Assembly: GCA_935421135.1 (NCBI GenBank)
Contig: OW285189.1
Coordinates: 18,559,072-18,623,071, forward strand
Direction of reading: 5' to 3'
DNA length: 64,000 bases
Source: Bugulina stolonifera
Taxonomy: Eukaryota > Bryozoa > Gymnolaemata > Cheilostomatida > Bugulidae
A program made the position numbers and the translations under genes. Within the stretch, counting starts at the first letter, position 1. The number at the start of each line of letters is the position of its first letter. Positions 28,901 to 40,320 of the stretch are shown here, piece after piece. The notes beneath the pieces are model-generated. The model saw only the letters and a program-made list of their open reading frames with translations, had not been told where the DNA came from and ran no database searches.

Positions 28901-29177
28901 CTGCGTCAAATACCAGAATACCAAATATATCTCTAGTGCCAGGAACTGTATGATATACCGTAGGTAATTATTCATGTATGGCTACCCGACATTTCAGCTT
29001 TGTATGTGTGTTTGATAATGTGAAAGCATGTGCATACCAATATACCAATATACACGTATTCAATTACGGTATACCAAACCATAAAGAGAGTTTGCCATTT
29101 TTACTTAAGCTAAATTTACACTCACCTTGGACCGCTGCCAAGAGCAGAATTCTGATTCCAATAGTCGAAGGTGTCAT
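22949..29177 (-). CDS. Secreted protein with seven thrombospondin type 1 repeats (TSR gene 2)
   Basis: Exons in transcript order are 29177-29126, 27100-26867, 26551-26351, 25868-25695, 25412-25239, 23865-23689, 23540-23367 and 23121-22949 (1359 nt, 452 aa). Exon 1 encodes a signal peptide (IRILLLAAVQ). Exon 2 has an Ala/Pro/Ser linker and TSR 1 (WSPWSKCSVSCAGG). Exons 3-8 hold one TSR each, with WEPWESW, WSEWTAW, WSLWSEW, WTEWGLW, WSQWTLW and WAPWTAW starts. Every intron is phase 1, typical of exon-shuffled extracellular modules. TSR 7 has CSSPC, which lacks the Ser/Thr needed for O-fucosylation. Exons 2 and 3 are close relatives of exons 3 and 4 of the convergent TSR gene 1. A 5' UTR acceptor (TATTCCAG) lies upstream of the ATG near 29233. 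Confidence 0.9.
24490..24521 (+). repeat. Three direct TGACCT half-sites at 11-bp spacing
   Basis: TGACCTTTACA is repeated at 24490, 24501 and 24512. Read on the minus strand these are AGGTCA half-sites separated by 5 bp, the DR5 geometry of some nuclear receptors. It lies in the intron between TSR exons 23689-23865 and 25239-25412. It could equally be a chance short tandem repeat. Confidence 0.4.
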
Positions 29178-29239
29178 TCTCTATGTCGTCGTTTGGAGAA
29201 TTCTTGTCGATCTTGGTTGGTTTAGTTCTGGAATAATAA

Positions 29240-32200
29240 TAATAACTACCTTTGTTGAGATTGAACTAAGAAGAGCTTTTAATCCAAATGTGCAAATATT
29301 CATGTTCAATGTAAGATTTTAACACAAAACTTAATGTGAATTTGTACATTTAAGCAGAAAACTTTTGCCCAGAGGATATGTTATAGTGTATATCATGACA
29401 AATACTTATACATGTACATGTTTATACTCAGCATGTTAAACATTTTCATAGTTGTAAACTTCTGTTGCGAATAAATTTGGATGCGCTACGATAATTATAA
29501 TTAATTGCTTATTATATACACATGCACATTTATTTAGCGCAATTTAATTTTTTTGCGAAAGTACGCTTATGAGGTTATAAACTTATAGGCAATACTGAAA
29601 CTTGAAGGTTGATAGTATGCTTACCTAATATAAATACAGATCTCAAAGCTTGAGTTCTCTCCCTTCTGTGGGTTCACTCTAGTTGGCAGATTCTCTCTAG
29701 AAAGCAGGTGCTCTCTCTATGGAAGGTTCTCGTTTTATGACAGGTAAAGATCACCGACTGCCACCTTATAACTGACTTGCTGTCAACTCCCAATGTCAAA
29801 ATACTATTATAAATACATTGTATAACATGACTGTATGCACATTGCCACCCATTAGCATAAGAGGACATAGAAGGGTATGTCCAGTACTCTGAAAATACTG
29901 GGTGACTCTGCCACCCCTCCCAACATGCTCAATTTAGTTTCTTGCTTAATAAAGTCAAACCCAGAATTAACATAAAGGAATTGAAGAAACTACAATGCCC
30001 TATATAACTAGCAATGCATTCATCACAGTACTACATGTATGTTATGAATTAATATTATGATGTGGTCAAGGATACAGTGCAAGCTGAGCAAAATCTATTT
30101 ATTAAGTTTCAGTCAAAGAAGGATTGATGGACAATTTCTTTCTTATTTTTGACTTACTTTGTTTTTGAATTATCTTGGATCATCCAGATGAATAGAAACT
30201 GGATAATACAGTATCCATGGCAACTCTATTTACCCAATCTTAAAGATGGTAATACTTACTTCACAAGTGAATTGTAATTAATTATACACATGACTGTATA
30301 ATAGATGATGGAGGCCCATGGTATTTAATGATTGAGTTTGGTGCTCCTCTTGGACCACAGAAGATTAGGTGGGGAATTGTGCACATGTATGTATCCAGGA
30401 TAGGAATGTCATGACTCTGGGACGGGAATGTCATGACTAGATAGGTGTACACATGCATCTGAAGTTTCCAATATTTATTCAGATTCCCTATGTTGTTATA
30501 TTTTGGTCTTTGTCAGGTACGTGCACAATGTGTGTACATGTACATGTTTATGTACTGGTAATTCTGTTCCAAGAGGCCACATTGTTGCATGCAAAAAACT
30601 CATAGCCTTTTGCTAAGGTGTAGACCTGAATACTGCTAACATCTGTCATCATTTCTTTAATTTGTATAAATAATGATCTGGAACTTTCTTGCACTTGAGT
30701 AGCACTGGTGCGTTCTTTTTTCAAACAATATACATTACATGTACAATTACATGTAATGTATATATATATTGCTAATAGCTATAGATTAATACATCATTTA
30801 TGCTCTTATGGTTTAGATTAGTTGGCATAAATCATCGCATAAAAATTCCCATCACAAGCCTGCATGTATACGTTACTAAAAAATGAAAAATATAATTATT
30901 TTATATTATTGTCTGTGGATTTGTCTTTTCATTCTCCTTTAGGAGCACATAACTCCAACATGCTTCAAACGCTACACATAATTATATTATCTTATTGCAT
31001 AAAATTGTTCCCGTTTGAAACATATAATCAGATTGGAGTTATGTGTGCCTGAAGGAAAATGGGAAGGCGAATCCACAAACTATCATTATGTTGCCTTAGT
31101 TGAGTTATGCACTCTTGGAAGATGCATGCCAGCTTAGAGACTGTTCAAACCTACATGCTTGTGATTGTGACAGCTATGGTCTGTGAATGGAGTAACAGTA
31201 GCATTATGAGCATGCTTAGGCCAAACATTGTTGAGGTGATACATTGAAATGTACATGTAATATGGTGTACTAGAGAAATCTATGTTGGGTATTGTGTATG
31301 TTAGGTACTAATGCTTAGAAAGGAAGATGAGCTCCAGTAACATCACAATATCCAACTGCCTACCTAAATTGCAGCATTATGAATGTATACCAACAGATCA
31401 AATATGGTGTTGTAGATTTGGTTACAATCAAGAATTTTTACAAATACAATGTAGATAACAAAGTATGTAATGATAATGTTCATTCTCCCTGGGCCCAAGG
31501 GCCGAGACCTTCTACTACTCAGTAGTAGCAGTATTGCAATGGAGCTGTATTTACATGTTGCATGGAGGTTATGTATTTGAAGTTTGTATTTTTATTTTAT
31601 AAAAATATCGGCTTATAAAGTCATTTTCTGCATTGAAATATTACATAAACAAACTTCAGGTGTAGCTGGCAAAAAAATTAATTAATGGTTACAACTATTT
31701 GCTAGGAGAGAATAGCCAATGCTCCAAATAAACTAATATTGTGGGTAGGGGCGTTGGTGAGTTGTGCAGTAAATAGGCACTGTGTCTCCATCAAAGAGGT
31801 TAATTAATTTTCCCATGTTTTACTTGGTTTATCCGGTCATCTGATGGATTGATAGGATTAGCCTTGACGTTACTTCAACAACAAGGATTAGCTTAATTAC
31901 TAATATTTTCTTAATACATTGTACAAGCAGTGGTAGTCCTATTGTACATGTAGTAGCTTTTTAACTAAAATGAGTATTCACACACGCATATGCATATACA
32001 TTCATTCTTTTGTTTTATACACGGAGTATTGCACCAGATAAGATATACATTTATTTTACCTTTTAAACAACTATTTTCTAGCTTTACACGTTAATCTCTG
32101 AAATCTTTGGGAATTTATCATTTATTGTGGTCGATAAATTGGCTTATACAATGTATGACTAAGCTGACCTACAATGTAGGTCCACCATCACAGAATTCTA

Positions 32201-32701
32201 ACCTGTAGGCTGCAGGATACTATAAAGTGCTCTTGGCATTTAGTTTTAACATTGAAAGCCCACATGTAATACTAATAGTTATTGCTGCATTGCGGTAGTA
32301 TTAGCCAAGCTATCTGCATGTCATTATTATGAGAGTGGATAGTCAAGTAAAGGAATCATCATATTAATTCCAATATATGATAGAAAGCAATGCAACGCAA
32401 TATATTTCTCAAGAAACTTGTATGCCACACTTTTTATCCATAAAAAGTGTGCTTTTTGGTGTTTAATGCTTTCACCAGTGCAGGGACCTAGCAAAGACAG
32501 CGAGAATAACTACTCAGTTTATACATGTGTGATATAATTGTATTTAAATTGTATATATATGTATATTGTAGTAGTGACATAATATTGTGCAAACAAACAT
32601 TTTTAATGAAAATAATACCTGCCATATAACCCATTAAAACTGTGGAAAATTGTGCCAACTTATATGAATACAGTGATGTAGTCTGAACTGTCCATCAATA
32701 T
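29240..32701. other. Intergenic region between TSR gene 2 and the fucosyltransferase gene
   Basis: AT-rich sequence without a convincing gene. It contains the upstream part of TSR gene 2 and one inverted-repeat element (30914-31077). ORFs of 60-65 codons here have no recognisable motifs. Confidence 0.5.
30914..31077. mobile_element. Short inverted-repeat element (MITE-like)
   Basis: The left end starts TGTGGATTTGTCTTTTCATT and reaches ACATAACTCCAA. The right end is its inverse, TTGGAGTTATGT to AATCCACA. The arms are about 46 bp with a handful of mismatches, mostly transitions, and the interior is about 70 bp and AT-rich. The total is 164 bp. No coding capacity. A target duplication was not clear. 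Confidence 0.55.
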
Positions 32702-34336
32702 TTAAATATTCTTCCATCTTTCCATAGCATAAGATTTAGATGGAAACTCCTTGTAGTTTGAGCATAGTTTTAGGTCATTATATTCAGCTGAGAAATTCCG
32801 TATGGCAGGCATGGGTGGCTTTTCATTAGCTATTCTACATAACTCGCAAGCCGGGACTATATATAAATACTGAACAGTGCTCATCCACCATGTCTCTCGC
32901 CATTTATGGTAACTGTTGTATTCCTCTGGATGGTCCATCAAATAGCTAAGATAATTTCCTAGCGCCTCTATGTTCGTGAAATTACGCACATGAATAAAAG
33001 AGTTTGGTGGAGAAAGATTTGTGTACTCTTGAACAGTAAGACCTCCCATGGCTACTGGAACCATATTTGCTGAATCCGCAAGATTCTTCCAGAACTTTTC
33101 TGTAATGTATTCCTGACACAATGAGTTTTCGAAACTGAGATAAAAGAAATGTTTTTTGTGCATCTTAAGCCTTTCCTCGGCAGTGTGGCAAGGATCTGGT
33201 TTACCACAGATACCATAAAGGTTTATCTCTACATATTTTGAAAGAGCTTGTACCATTTTTAAACGATCATAGTGCACTGAATCACAATGACTAATATAAG
33301 CAAGTGCCCCCTTTGACTTTCCTGCTGCATAGTTGGTGGTAGCCAATGGCTTAGGATGTTCATGTAGGCAGCCTTTATATGCATGCCAGCTTGGAATAGT
33401 TGAGGAAGCGCTGTACGTGCTGCTAAAATTCATTTTGTTGTCCAATATTTCAGGCACAATATTTTCAGGAAAACCAGGAGACTCATCTGAAAAGAGTCCA
33501 AAATATTGATCTGGGCGTCTAGGTATTTGATCCACAGTTCTTCCACTGTTCATCCACGTCAGTTTAAACAGCATAATCTCAACCTTCTCAGCAAGGCCCT
33601 CCGGTGCCATTGGCTGATCATAGGTTGGGTGACCCGTACGATGTGGATTAATACCAACACAGTTTGTGTAAAGACACTGAGAGAAATTTAATGTGTTCCA
33701 CATAGGATGTGGGAATCCATGATATCCCAAAATAACTTTAATGTTATCGACATCACTTCTGTTAATCTTAATCATGTTGGATGAAAAAGCATCAAAAATA
33801 TCTTGAGAAGTTATATTTGATGCACCAAGTTTCTTAGAGACAGCATCTACTATCTCCTGAGCTGTTAGTGGATGAGTGATTTTACTGGAATTGATATGTT
33901 TATAGCAATGGGCGTCATAAGGGTCTGGAGAATGAACCAGCGAGACTCTGGTTTCAGCTGGAGAAGGAATTAATGCGCCTTCGGTTTCAGCTTTCATTGC
34001 ACTTGACAGTGTGGTTGCTTGAGCAGTTGTTGCTGCTGCTGCTGTTGTTGTCGTTGCGGTGGTGGTGGTGGTGGTGGTGGTGGTGGTGGTGGTGGTGGTG
34101 GTGGTGGTGGTGGTGGTAGTAGTTGAAGAAGCTGTAGAGCTTACAGTGGTAGTTGAAGTAGTAGGGTTCACTTGTTGTCCTGACTTTCTACTAATCCTTA
34201 TGTCTCGTTCGCTGATCTTAACAGGGATTTTTGTAGATGTGAAGTGAAAGCTTTCTCTGTGTACGAGTATAAGATATATTAACGCACAGGGTATTATTAA
34301 ACTGATCCATGTCTTGCTCAGAGTGAAGCTCTTCAT
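32702..34336 (-). CDS. Alpha-1,3-fucosyltransferase-like (GT10) type II membrane protein
   Basis: Single-exon CDS of 544 aa. The start chosen is the ATG at 34336, because it follows a candidate acceptor (TTTATGCAG) and gives a short cytosolic tail (MKSFTLSK) followed by one signal-anchor segment (ISLIIPCALIYLIL). An upstream in-frame ATG at 34474 would add a hydrophobic 46-residue extension that looks spurious. The stem is Thr/Ser/Ala-rich with a homopolymeric Thr run from an ACC repeat. The catalytic part has the GT10 signature (FYLSFENSLCQEYITEKFWK), followed by NMVPVAMGG. GT10 enzymes transfer fucose from GDP-fucose to N-acetylglucosamine on glycans in the Golgi lumen. The acceptor specificity cannot be read from the sequence. 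Confidence 0.9.
   Translation of the reverse strand: MKSFTLSKTWISLIIPCALIYLILVHRESFHFTSTKIPVKISERDIRISRKSGQQVNPTTSTTTVSSTASSTTTTTTTTTTTTTTTTTTTTTTATTTTAAAATTAQATTLSSAMKAETEGALIPSPAETRVSLVHSPDPYDAHCYKHINSSKITHPLTAQEIVDAVSKKLGASNITSQDIFDAFSSNMIKINRSDVDNIKVILGYHGFPHPMWNTLNFSQCLYTNCVGINPHRTGHPTYDQPMAPEGLAEKVEIMLFKLTWMNSGRTVDQIPRRPDQYFGLFSDESPGFPENIVPEILDNKMNFSSTYSASSTIPSWHAYKGCLHEHPKPLATTNYAAGKSKGALAYISHCDSVHYDRLKMVQALSKYVEINLYGICGKPDPCHTAEERLKMHKKHFFYLSFENSLCQEYITEKFWKNLADSANMVPVAMGGLTVQEYTNLSPPNSFIHVRNFTNIEALGNYLSYLMDHPEEYNSYHKWRETWWMSTVQYLYIVPACELCRIANEKPPMPAIRNFSAEYNDLKLCSNYKEFPSKSYAMERWKNI
34058..34117. repeat. Trinucleotide repeat (GGT)20 coding for poly-Thr
   Basis: Twenty perfect GGT units lie inside the fucosyltransferase CDS. 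On the coding strand they read ACC and give a run of Thr in the stem region. Length variation between individuals is likely. Confidence 0.95.
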
Positions 34337-34525
34337 GGCAGTAGATGAGGTTCTGCATAAACTACATAACAAACCAAAGAAATATGCAAGGCAAAGGGAG
34401 TGTAAGTGCAGGAGATATGCAAGGTAACTGCTAGTGTAAGTGCAGAATATTGTCAAAGTTGGATTTCTAAGCATTTGAATGGTAAATTATTTCTCATTCT
34501 GTACTGCTTTTACATACCCACATTT

Positions 34526-34930
34526 AAAAAAATGTACAATATTATCGATAAATGCTCAGGTGATAATTATTGAAAAACTAACCGTAAATGCCTAGATGTT
34601 TAGCAAAGGTAGCAACGGAAGTAATATCAGATCTCAAACTGCTTTGAGCATTTTTAAAATGAGGAGAAAATACAGGTGGCACTAAATAGCCTCCTTGTAG
34701 GCCTACTTAAGCAGATATCTGATCAGAATTAAAAAATATTATTCTTTGACCAGCGAAGCTCTCCAAACTAGGGCATGCAAAACTTTGCTGACAACATTGG
34801 CCTATAAGTTAAAATATTTGAAATAGTTTAACGGTCACTAAAATAATATATTTTATATTACAGGTAAGTCCACTTACTCTATTCTAAGATCCCTCTCCGG
34901 ATAGCTAGAGTTTCAGCTTCTAGCTACTCT
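34526..34930. repeat. Direct duplication, copy 1
   Basis: Sequence from AAATGTACAATATTAT through CTAGATGTTTAGCAAAGG and TTTGACCAGCGAAGCTCT to GATCCCTCTCC recurs, diverged, at about 35347-35925. It is non-coding and lies upstream of the fucosyltransferase gene. Confidence 0.8.
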
Positions 34931-35087
34931 ACTCCTACTTTACACTACTCCTACTCTAATCTACTGCTACTCTACTCCTTCTCCTACTCTACTTATGAGA
35001 TAAATTTGTTGATTTACTGACAATTTGTTGTTTGATTTTCACTACTATGTCAACTGCGCCATTTAATAGTGGCCTATATTACAGGTA

Positions 35088-35346
35088 TGTTTCTGAAACA
35101 ACTTGCAACTACATGTACATGATGTATCTGTAATTGTGAATAAATACTTCAACTTCACCTAAACCATGGTTGTTATGTTTTTATAATCTCAAGTTCATAA
35201 AGTGATATTGGTCTGTGATTGAAGTCGAGCTACATTACTTGCAAGTTATATTTGCATTAATTAAAAATCAGCAACCCTGTTATTGATGACTCCAGCATCA
35301 ATGATTGAATATGTACATGTAGTTATGTGTCAACCTACCTAATCTC
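35088..35346. repeat. Dispersed copy of the 3' flank of the Gly/Arg-rich genes
   Basis: This 260-bp block (GAAACAACTTGCAAC to TCAACCTACCTAATCTCTC) is about 90 percent identical by eye to 40975-41240, downstream of Gly/Arg-rich gene 1. It is more distantly like parts of 50680-50830 and 56215-56440. Here it sits alone between the two copies of another duplication, without a Gly/Arg-rich gene. Confidence 0.8.
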
Positions 35347-35925
35347 TCCTAAAAATGTACAATATTATTGATGAATGCTCAGGTGATAATATTATTGAAA
35401 AACTAACCGTAAATGCCTAGATGTTCAGCAAAGGTAGCAACAGAAGTAATATCAGATCTCAAACTGCTTAGAGCGATTTTAAAATGAGGAGGATATGTAC
35501 AGTGTAGGTGGTGTTTACATGTAATAACCTACTTGTGCTTAAGAGATATCTGACTAGAATTAAAAAATATTATTTTTTGACCAGCAAAGCTCTTCAAACA
35601 AAATCCTACTAGGGTATGTAAAATTCACTGACAATATTGGCCTATAAGTAAGAACATTTGAAATGGTATAAATGTCACTAAGATTAAACAAATATAACAT
35701 ATATTTAGGTTTGTATCATTTGCTGAAATTGCTTTTGAAGACCTATTGGAAAATTAATCAAACTGATCAAGAGATCAAAATTAAAACAATCAAAATGTCA
35801 AATCTCATGGAATACATACACAAACATTATCCAGTATACATGTAACTTACTGTGTAGTAATGTGCAGCTACTTACTCTAATATAAGATCCCTCTCCTTAC
35901 AGCTTGAGTTTTAGCTTTGAAAGAT
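35347..35925. repeat. Direct duplication, copy 2
   Basis: Diverged second copy of 34526-34930. The two copies are separated by the block at 35088-35346. Confidence 0.8.
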
Positions 35926-36103
35926 ATCCACTCTCCTCTGTTTATGATAACAAGCAGACCAAATAAATCAACTGGTCACCTTGCCGGATAGACAGGGCAT
36001 TGGGGAAGGGGGGGGGGGGATTAGTGGTAGAAGTAATAACAATATTATTTCTAAAAGCTGTATATTAATTATGTACAACGTACATGTATATTATTGCATG
36101 CCG

Positions 36104-37240
36104 AAGCAGCTTTCACACTGCAATTTTAATCGACTACCAGCAATTCATTGTTAACCACAATGTTCCTCACAATGCTTATAACGGTCAATACAGTGTTAAA
36201 AAGTTTTCAATGCTATAACAATAACACTGGCCATAATATGTCAGGCGGTCTTAAACTTATGCCAGTAACTGTAGAATGTCTTATGACCGATTGGGCCAAC
36301 AAACAGAGAATTTCCTTTTTATAAATAAAAAACCATCATAAATCCAAACGAAGTAGTATGGCCTCAAATCCATACATGTACAAAGCCAATCATTTTAATT
36401 GAAAAACCTGCTAGTGAGTGAACACAACACAAATGCACATGTAAGGCGATAAAAAGCTGAGTTTTTAGGAACAGGAAAAACAAGTAAGATATGTAAAATA
36501 TCTCCACCATCAGCAACTACACAAGACATAAAGTTTCTACCCATGGTAGGCCTAGCTTTAGGAGTTATGCTAGAACACTTCTACAAACAAGCTGACATTG
36601 TCAATGGTACTATTAAAAGTCAATGAAGCAGTCAACTAAATAAGAAATTCTCACTAAAGAATTTCATGTTTTTCTACATTTTACAGTACTCTTATATTAC
36701 CTATGTTCGCAATTCCAGTTTCAGTAAGAGCAAAATGCTATTATGGACCTACATGATTCTTTCATCTTTTAATAATAATTTATTTTCACCTTGTTTTCAC
36801 TAACATATACATGTATTCCTGAGTGACTGAGCACAAGTTAATAAAGCCATAACTCAGACTTATGACAACTTGACAACTTGACCATTTTGCTGGTCCACAG
36901 CTGAAGTCTGAGTTATTCAAGTCCCACTGTATGTGGTGGCATGGTCCAGTGAGCCATAAGGTTCAACGAATATAACAAGCTTCACTAACTGAAGCAGTTT
37001 TCACACTGCAGTTTTAACCAACTACTAGCAATGGGCTGGGCGACAGTCATTAACCACAAGTATGTTATAATATAGTGACATGTTCCAGTGAGCAATAGGG
37101 GTTATTAAGGTCAACTAGCTGAACTTTAAACTCCATCACTACCTAACACTTGTGCCAGCTATTAGTGCAGTATAGTTTACCACATGGCACATCGTGGTTA
37201 GCGCAGTGGTTGCAATGACCAACTGCAGTGTGAAAGCTGT
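36104..37240. repeat. Three copies of a terminal-repeat-like motif
   Basis: GCAGCTTTCACACTGCA near 36106 is repeated as GCAGTTTTCACACTGCA near 36988 and in inverted form as TGCAGTGTGAAAGCTG near 37222. Each is followed by a similar stretch containing TAACCAC. The inverted outer copies could be the ends of a DNA transposon remnant. No transposase frame was seen. Confidence 0.35.
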
Positions 37241-37920
37241 CCTTAGACAGAGTGAAGTTTATTTCTTTCGGGCATTTTGGCCTTAAGTACAACATGTTAA
37301 ATAAACCCAAATTAGATTGTGAAATTCCTCTCATGTGAAACACACGACTTGAACAGCAGGGGTAGATACAGTGAGCAAACTCACTACCAGTGAGAAGCTA
37401 CTAAGGAAAGTCTAAATTAGGGCATAAAAATATCCCGTAAGTTTAAAGCAAGTAGGGCTCTCTTTCAAGTCATGTCATTATTTCTTCTGCATGATCAACT
37501 GTGATACTTTGATAATAATTATTGGTTCTATTTCTAATGAGCTTGTGACCTGGTACATAGACTTAAAATCAACTTTATCAATTTTGAGACCACATTATTT
37601 TTTACTCTAAGTTAATTTTACATGTATATAAAACCACAATTGTAGAGACAAGCCTGGTATTGAGAGGAATATTGTATCCATATTGTTTGTATATTTGACA
37701 ACCACCTTATCCCAACTTGCAAAGAACTACATGTTGTATCAATGATCATGAACCTTATTGATAGCAAGCTGCTAAAGCATTAAAACTAGTCTGCAGCTAA
37801 AGCTGATAGTGGAAGTGAGAAACAGGGGAGGAGGCTACACCACCCTCTCTAGGTAAGTGCCAATTTGAAGTAAAAAGCAATTTAAAGCAGTGTCATCAGT
37901 TCACCAGCCACAATTTCTAG

Positions 37921-37956
37921 TGTACATGTACATGTACATGTACATGTACATGTACA
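37921..37956. repeat. Hexamer tandem repeat (TGTACA)6
   Basis: Six perfect copies of the self-complementary hexamer TGTACA. Shorter runs of the same motif occur throughout the window. Confidence 0.95.
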
Positions 37957-39731
37957 TTGTAACAAACGAGTGTTGTGGTCATGTAAGAGTTACCTGCTCA
38001 ATGAGAATGGATTACATGGACTGACAACTCTCAAATGGACAGATCATACACTTCCAATTAATCTTATAAATTTTCTGTATATCTTTCAACTCATTTTGTT
38101 TTTGCTAATCCCTTACTTAATTATTGTTATTGGAGCTACCTTGGACTGGTAACCGATTGTGTTAGTTACATGTATATATAATAATATGTGTGCTTTTTGT
38201 CTGATGTTTAACCTGAAGTGATCCATTGAATTCTTCACTCACATGTTGTAGAAGAATCAACCTCCATGTGATAACAGGAGCTTTGTCTACTTCCTTGATG
38301 CACTTCTAATGCCACTCCTCGATACTATATGTCATTATATAATATTGATAAATATGACATTAATAAATTTAATATTCATTTCCATAATTATATTGAACTC
38401 TAGTAAAGGATAACTTAACTTTCGAGAAATGTAGGCATATTAAGGATATATCACGAGTATACAATATTATGCTCGGGTTACTGCTAAGTCATCTATGGAA
38501 ATAGACCTCATCCATACAATGCATGCAGAGAATGTAAAAAGTGTATTGTTATTATGTACGTGATTGTATTGATGTACATTGTTGGCCATCAGTGGTGCAT
38601 GTATGTAGAATTTAGCTACAAATGACATGTCAACCTAGCTATCATAATTCTAGTAACGCCCACTGCAATGGGCAAAATTTCTACATTCTAAACCAAGTTT
38701 ATGCTCAGAAACAGCAAAATGGTTAAAAGGCCTCACTTCACATGCTAGATTCCGACTGCATGAGTGCAAGTTATATAATGATGTCGGAAAAACTACTAAA
38801 TGTTCATGTACTGTTTCAAATTTAAAATTCAAGGGGTGATAATGCAAACCATGATTTGAACTTGAATAAAATCTGCACTACATTTTAATTCATGGCAGAA
38901 CTAAACTAAGTTGCATTTAAATTTATATAAACATGATTCTCATTACACTACTCTTGTTACACACCTTATAGTGCAAATATATGTAGGAATACAGGATGGC
39001 ATGCCTTCCCTTACATATATTTGCTAGCTTATATGACAGAGTTGGCCTTTCCGTATAAATAAATGACCCTTTTAGTGCTTTTATTCCTAACATAAATCAA
39101 TTTAGTCGCAGTAGTGTTCATGTTCATGGTTTAATAAGAAGTGTTGCCAGGAGAGACCAGTGCATGGAGAATGGAGTTGAGAGTATTGATCTATAACCCA
39201 GAAAGTCTTGCATCAGGTGACATAATCACCTGATAAGTCTATCACAAGGGGGCAGAAGACGTATTAAGTTTACATATGGCTTCACTAAACTACACCAAGC
39301 CTCTTCTGGATTAGTATGTCAAAACTAAACCTGGCATTTTTCCTGAACAAAACTTTTACAGCATTTAACACACACAACTACTGGTCTTTTTATACATTGT
39401 GCAATAATAAAATAATACATGTACATGTAGCTTTTAACATTTTTTGCACAATGATAATTTCCATGGATTATCGGAGACAATGCACATGTGCAATATTATA
39501 GATGACTTAGCAGTAACACAAGTATAGTGACTGTCCAGTCATGATGTTCTACCTTTGTTGTATTTTTTATACCTTTGCGAGCAATGAATAACGTGAAAAT
39601 GAATACTCAATATCACATTAATTACTGTTAAACAAACACACCTTGAGGTCATCAAGGATATGAGTGTAGATACAACTCCGACTGTTATCATAATATAGAG
39701 ATTAATCCTTCTCTCTACATGGATATAAAAA

Positions 39732-39745
39732 GGTATAAATATGAG
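39732..39745 (+). promoter_or_regulatory. Conserved TATA element of Gly/Arg-rich gene 1
   Basis: GGTATAAATATGAG is shared, with small changes, by all six Gly/Arg-rich genes. It lies about 30 bases upstream of a conserved GAGCATCAGAC that probably marks the transcription start. A second TATA (39724) is present here but degraded in some copies. Confidence 0.65.
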
Positions 39746-40038
39746 TGGAGAATTCAGTTGAGCATCAGACTTACTTCAGCTAACATAACTTACAGTGTAC
39801 ATCTCAAACAGCAAGTACATATACAGTATTATTATATATGTATAACTAGCATCCGTTATCAACTGAGGAGTTCATTTTACTAGATAACGCAATGGCTTAT
39901 TGATGGCTATTAGGATATAAGCGCACTTCTGATATGTAAAGTAAGATTGCATTAGCATGAAATTTTCATTTTCACACTTTGTCGATTCATTTAATATTTA
40001 TATTCTGTTAACAGGTGACCACATCTCTAGTCCTCACC

Positions 40039-40320
40039 ATGAAGCTCATCACCATTTTAATAGTTGTATGCCTTGTGTTGGCTGCAGCTACTATGTTTGG
40101 AAGAGGAGGTCGTACAAGTGGTGGTAGAGGAGGAAGTGCAAGTGGTGGTAGAGGAGGCAGTACAAGTGGTGGTAGAGGAGGAAGTGCAAGTGGTGGTAGA
40201 GGAGGCGGTGCAATTGGTGGTAGAGGAGGGAGTACAAGTGGTGGTAGAGGAGGACGTACAAGTGGTGGTAGAGGAGGAAGTGCAAGTGGTGGTAGAGGAG
40301 GCAGTAGCAGAAGAAGTTAA
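40039..40320 (+). CDS. Gly/Arg-rich secreted repeat protein 1
   Basis: The 93-residue product starts with a signal peptide (MKLITILIVVCLVLAAATMF). The mature chain is eight near-perfect octads of the form SGGRGG plus two variable residues (SA, ST, RT or GA), ending SSRRS. It has no Cys, acidic or aromatic residue after the signal peptide, so it is strongly cationic and disordered. The ATG was chosen because the transcript is spliced just upstream: a non-coding exon ends at 39810 with a rare GC donor, and the coding exon starts at 40015. A donor at 40342, 21 bases after the stop, and an acceptor at 40683-40684 indicate a 3' UTR intron. Function unknown. Extracellular matrix, antimicrobial or polyanion-binding roles are all possible. 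Confidence 0.85.
   Translation: MKLITILIVVCLVLAAATMFGRGGRTSGGRGGSASGGRGGSTSGGRGGSASGGRGGGAIGGRGGSTSGGRGGRTSGGRGGSASGGRGGSSRRS

Larger units (their letters stand above)
35926..39720. other. Intergenic region, no gene seen
   Basis: No ORF with recognisable motifs. It holds an 11-base G run near 36010, a motif repeated three times (36104, 36985 and, inverted, 37170), a hexamer repeat at 37921, and from about 39170 the upstream region of the first Gly/Arg-rich gene, which resembles 54570-55140. Confidence 0.5.

Noticed and set aside
28978..29322. A 114-codon plus-strand ORF with a hydrophobic segment
   Set aside because: It is antisense to the signal-peptide exon of the seven-TSR gene. The hydrophobic part is the complement of that exon's surroundings.
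34337..34474. A 46-residue N-terminal extension of the fucosyltransferase
   Set aside because: It would place a second hydrophobic stretch before the signal anchor. A splice acceptor candidate just upstream of the 34336 ATG explains this stretch better as intron.
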